Of a stretch of DNA of 18,016 nucleotides, positions 15,631 to 18,016 are shown one piece after another. The DNA is from SURF-24 sp964537965. Its GTDB lineage: Bacteria > Bacteroidota > Ignavibacteria > Ignavibacteriales > SURF-24. A program made the position numbers and the translations under genes. The DNA lies in the NCBI GenBank assembly GCA_964537965.1, contig CAZIDB010000088.1, positions 1 through 18,016 on the forward strand, written 5' to 3'. The notes beneath the pieces were generated by a model that ran no database searches, was not told where the DNA came from, and saw only the letters and a program-made list of their open reading frames with translations. Positions within the stretch are counted from its first letter, which is position 1; every line of letters starts with the position of its first letter.

Positions 15631-17358
15631 ATGGATGCAGTAAATACTATCTGGGGTGAAAACAAAGAAAAGATTATAACACCGGACGGCATTGTTGTTA
15701 TCAGCAGTGAAAAAAAAATAATTGCGTTCAGCCAAACAGCATCAAGGCTTACAGGCTATAGCGAAGATGAGATTATTCTAAAGGACTATGATTTCATTTT
15801 CCGGAACACGGAATTTGATAAGAACTATATAATTGATTCATTATCAAGCGGTAACACTTTTTCTAACCTTTCCCTTAATATTACAAGATACGACAACACC
15901 ATTCTGAATGTACTCGCTTCAATTACACCGATTACACGCTCAGATAAAAGTATAATTGGATTGGCTCTCGTTTTCCGCGATACACAAGAGATGCTTTTGC
16001 TTGCCGAGAAAATTAAGGAAAGAACCCAGGCATTGCTGGATGAAAAAAATAAACTCGATGCTATTTTCAACAGTAATATAGAAGGTACTTTTACAATTGA
16101 CAAGGAATGGTCAGTGACCTCTTTTAATAAATCCGCAGAAAAGATTACCGGCTTTACCAAAGAACAGGCAATAAATAAAAAGTGCTGGGAAATATTTAAT
16201 TCTGACTTGTGCAGAAACGGTTGTCACATGGAATCAACAATGGCAAACCATCAACCGACAATTGGAAACGAGCTTATTATTAAAAGTAAAGATGGTAAAT
16301 TAATCCCTATTAAAGTTAACTCCGCACCACTCCTAAATGGAAAAGGAGAACCAATTGGAGCCGTGGAAACATTTATCGATATAAGTGAAATTAAAAACCT
16401 TGCAGAGCATCTCTCTGAAAAATATAAGTTTGCAAATATTATCGGCAAAAGTAAATCGATGAATAAGATTTACTCTTTACTTGAAAGTGTTGCCCAAAGC
16501 AATAGTTCCGTTCTTATTACGGGAGAAAGCGGTACCGGGAAAGAACTTGTAGCAAGAGCTATCCATTTGAACAGCGACAGAAAAAGTGCTCCGTTTATTG
16601 CCATTAATTGCAGTGCATTTGCGGAAAGCCTTATTGAAAGCGAATTGTTTGGCCACGAAAAAGGGGCTTTTACCGGTGCAATAAAAAACAAAACCGGTAG
16701 ATTTGAGCTTGCAAAAGACGGAACCTTATTCCTTGATGAAATCGGCGACCTTTCACTTCAGCTCCAGGTAAAACTTTTACGAATTCTTGAAACAAGGCAG
16801 TTTGAACAGGTTGGCGGAATAACTCCAATAGATTTGAACGCACGAATTATTGCAGCCACAAACAAAGACCTTAATAAAGAAATTTCAGAAGGAAGATTCA
16901 GAGAAGACTTACTATTCAGAATAAATGTTATTAATATTGATTTGCCCCCATTAAGAGAAAGGATGGATGACTTCCCCATCCTTATCAATCACTTCATTCA
17001 GAAATTCAATGAAAAATTTAAAAAGAATATAACCGGAATAGCTACAAACACTTTTAAAATTCTTGAAAAATATAACTGGCCTGGCAACATACGCGAACTT
17101 GAAAATGTTATTGAGCACGGTTTTGTATTGTGTCAGAATAAAATAATTCAAACAGAACACTTACCCGAAAAACTAATTAACCAAATAAATGTTGAGTCTG
17201 ATACTAAAACTACAACCTCCCCTGTTCTTGAAGCGGAAAAAAGACTAATAATTTCCACCTTAGAAAAATTCAATGGAAATAAAAACGAAACAGCAAAAGC
17301 ACTTGGAATAAATAAAAGCACTCTCTGGCGTAAGATGAAAAAATTTAATTTAGAATAA
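15631..17358 (+). CDS. Sigma-54-dependent activator with two PAS domains and Fis helix-turn-helix
   Basis: This is a 575-residue bacterial enhancer-binding protein. PAS 1 covers about 14-118 (PDGIVVISSEKKIIAFSQTA). PAS 2 covers about 140-255 and contains three cysteines in a row (C185, C194, C198 in KKCWEIFNSDLCRNGCHM) that may bind a metal cluster or sense redox. The AAA+ domain (about 268-500) has Walker A GESGTGKE (298-305), the sigma-54-contact loop GAFTGA (345-350), Walker B TLFLDE (365-370) and the arginine-finger region GRFREDLLFR (421-430). The Fis-type helix-turn-helix closes the chain (about 548-571). No receiver domain is present, so a small ligand or redox signal rather than a kinase probably drives it. 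It is divergent from the DUF134 operon. The DUF89-like gene downstream carries matching sigma-54 signals and is the probable target. Confidence 0.92.
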   Translation: MDAVNTIWGENKEKIITPDGIVVISSEKKIIAFSQTASRLTGYSEDEIILKDYDFIFRNTEFDKNYIIDSLSSGNTFSNLSLNITRYDNTILNVLASITPITRSDKSIIGLALVFRDTQEMLLLAEKIKERTQALLDEKNKLDAIFNSNIEGTFTIDKEWSVTSFNKSAEKITGFTKEQAINKKCWEIFNSDLCRNGCHMESTMANHQPTIGNELIIKSKDGKLIPIKVNSAPLLNGKGEPIGAVETFIDISEIKNLAEHLSEKYKFANIIGKSKSMNKIYSLLESVAQSNSSVLITGESGTGKELVARAIHLNSDRKSAPFIAINCSAFAESLIESELFGHEKGAFTGAIKNKTGRFELAKDGTLFLDEIGDLSLQLQVKLLRILETRQFEQVGGITPIDLNARIIAATNKDLNKEISEGRFREDLLFRINVINIDLPPLRERMDDFPILINHFIQKFNEKFKKNITGIATNTFKILEKYNWPGNIRELENVIEHGFVLCQNKIIQTEHLPEKLINQINVESDTKTTTSPVLEAEKRLIISTLEKFNGNKNETAKALGINKSTLWRKMKKFNLE

Positions 17359-17416
17359 TTAAACTGCTGTTTCTTATTAACAAATCTTTAAGTAATCTGT
17401 AACTGGTCAACAGGCA

Positions 17417-17460
17417 TTGCATTTTTGCAATTTATTTTTATAGGGGTTGCATTTTCTCAA
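17417..17460. promoter_or_regulatory. Two dyad sites 30 bp apart, candidate activator-binding sites
   Basis: TTGCATTTTTGCAA (17417-17430) is an inverted repeat with half-site TTGCA. TTGCATTTTCTCAA (17447-17460) is an imperfect second copy. Their centres are 30 bp apart, about three helical turns, and they lie roughly 70-110 bp upstream of the start point predicted from the sigma-54 element. This is the usual arrangement for an enhancer-binding protein. Confidence 0.6.
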
Positions 17461-17501
17461 TAACAAATTCATTTAAAATTTATTATCACGGTTTAATTAT
17501 C

Positions 17502-17517
17502 TGGTACTATAATTGTC
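17502..17517 (+). promoter_or_regulatory. Sigma-54 (-24/-12) promoter before the DUF89-like gene
   Basis: TGGTACTATAATTGTC matches TGGCAC-N5-TTGC with GG at 17503-17504 and G at 17515, ten bases between. It departs from consensus at GT instead of GC and TGGTAC instead of TGGCAC. The start point would be near 17,528, leaving a leader of about 28 bases before the ATG at 17556. Confidence 0.6.
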
Positions 17518-17555
17518 CTTTTTATTACTCTGAATAATTATTCTGATGTTTTTTA

Positions 17556-18016
17556 ATGAATATAAAACCCAAATGTATTGCCTGCGCAGTCAAGCAGGCT
17601 TATAATGCCGCAAGTTTAGCCACTTATGATGAAGAGATCCAGCGCAATATTATTAATGAATTTTGCAGCTACTTACCTTCGGTCGATCCAAAATCATCAC
17701 CCCCTGAAGTTTCCAGAGAAATTCAGTCAATTACAGTGAAGCATACAGGTATACACGATCCATATAAAGAAGTAAAGGATCAGAATTTCTCGAAAATATT
17801 AAAATTCAAACGTTATCTTGAAACGTATGTTAATGCTTCAAAAAATCCATTTGAAGAAGCAGTTAGAATAGCAATTGCAGGCAACACTATTGATTTAGGT
17901 GCAAATCCGGATTATGATATTGAAGGAGAGATAAATAAACTTTCTTCTAACAATATAATAATGGATGATTTCTCCTCATTTAAAGAAGACGTATTAAATG
18001 CGAAATCAATTTTATA
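17556..18016 (+). CDS. DUF89/ARMT1-like protein (partial at right edge)
   Basis: This is the first 153 codons of a protein of the DUF89 family; the rest is beyond the edge. Family members are metal-dependent phosphatases thought to remove damaged phosphometabolites. The N-terminus has the characteristic CX2C pair (C7, C10 in PKCIACAVKQAYNAASLA). HTGIHDPYKEVKDQN (about 65-79) and AIAGNTIDLG (about 107-116) follow, as in other DUF89 proteins. The metal-binding DN region lies outside the window. The start was chosen because translation from the ATG at 17556 gives the full CX2C opening; no Shine-Dalgarno is obvious. Its upstream sigma-54 element and dyads suggest control by the neighbouring activator. 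Confidence 0.85.
   Translation, partial: MNIKPKCIACAVKQAYNAASLATYDEEIQRNIINEFCSYLPSVDPKSSPPEVSREIQSITVKHTGIHDPYKEVKDQNFSKILKFKRYLETYVNASKNPFEEAVRIAIAGNTIDLGANPDYDIEGEINKLSSNNIIMDDFSSFKEDVLNAKSIL

Noticed and set aside
17411..17430. Sigma-54 core promoter at GGCATTGCATTTTTGC
   Set aside because: There are twelve bases rather than ten between GG and GC, and it is part of the dyad; the element at 17502 fits better.

Overview
The window looks like a piece of chromosome from a low-GC, Gram-negative bacterium of the Bacteroidota/Ignavibacteriota type. This placement is inferred from a DUF5916 outer-membrane barrel protein, a sugar-kinase/RapZ-type fusion protein, AT-rich intergenic DNA with occasional TAnnTTTG promoter-like boxes, and hydrolytic and anaerobic metabolism. 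It was not established by any search.

Left part, all on the minus strand and read from right to left (about 7,850 down to 1). A two-domain AmgK-like sugar kinase with a RapZ C-terminal domain is followed directly by a small GIY-YIG protein and then a MurU-like nucleotidyltransferase. Kinase plus nucleotidyltransferase suggests the MurNAc/GlcNAc anomeric kinase and uridylyltransferase recycling route for peptidoglycan sugars. Next come an AAA-type ATPase (PF01637-like), a radical-SAM glycyl-radical activase, its glycyl radical enzyme, and the start of a xanthine-dehydrogenase-type molybdenum subunit that runs off the left edge. The glycyl radical enzyme carries every active-site residue I remember for trans-4-hydroxy-L-proline dehydratase (HypD), at a constant numbering offset, so it is called hypD with good confidence.

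Middle (8,026-10,974, minus strand). A fold-type II PLP enzyme and an allantoinase-like cyclic amidohydrolase form a tight two-gene operon. With the xanthine-dehydrogenase-type gene this hints at nitrogen-heterocycle (purine or hydantoin-like) breakdown, but the pathway is incomplete here. Upstream of the pair lies a CBM9/DUF5916 outer-membrane protein gene (minus). A multi-pass membrane protein (plus) is divergent from it.

Right part (14,727-18,016). A DUF134 regulator and a NifX-like, His-rich metal-cluster protein form a minus-strand operon with a good terminator. They are divergent from a PAS-PAS-AAA-Fis sigma-54 activator. Downstream of the activator is a DUF89/ARMT1-like gene, cut off by the right edge. 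It is preceded by what looks like a complete sigma-54 promoter: a GG-N10-GT element and two dyad sites 30 bp apart. The activator, its probable binding sites and its probable target can therefore all be read from this one stretch.

Small palindromic elements are scattered through the window. They include a 21-bp triplicate that touches the nucleotidyltransferase start codon, a related copy that encodes the last residues of the kinase-RapZ fusion, a 62-bp cloverleaf-like palindrome, a 65-bp element with 12-bp inverted ends, a 12-bp inverted repeat before the ATPase gene and a 14-bp perfect palindrome before the DUF134 gene. No tRNA, rRNA, CRISPR array or transposase was seen, and no gene-free stretch exceeds 300 bases.
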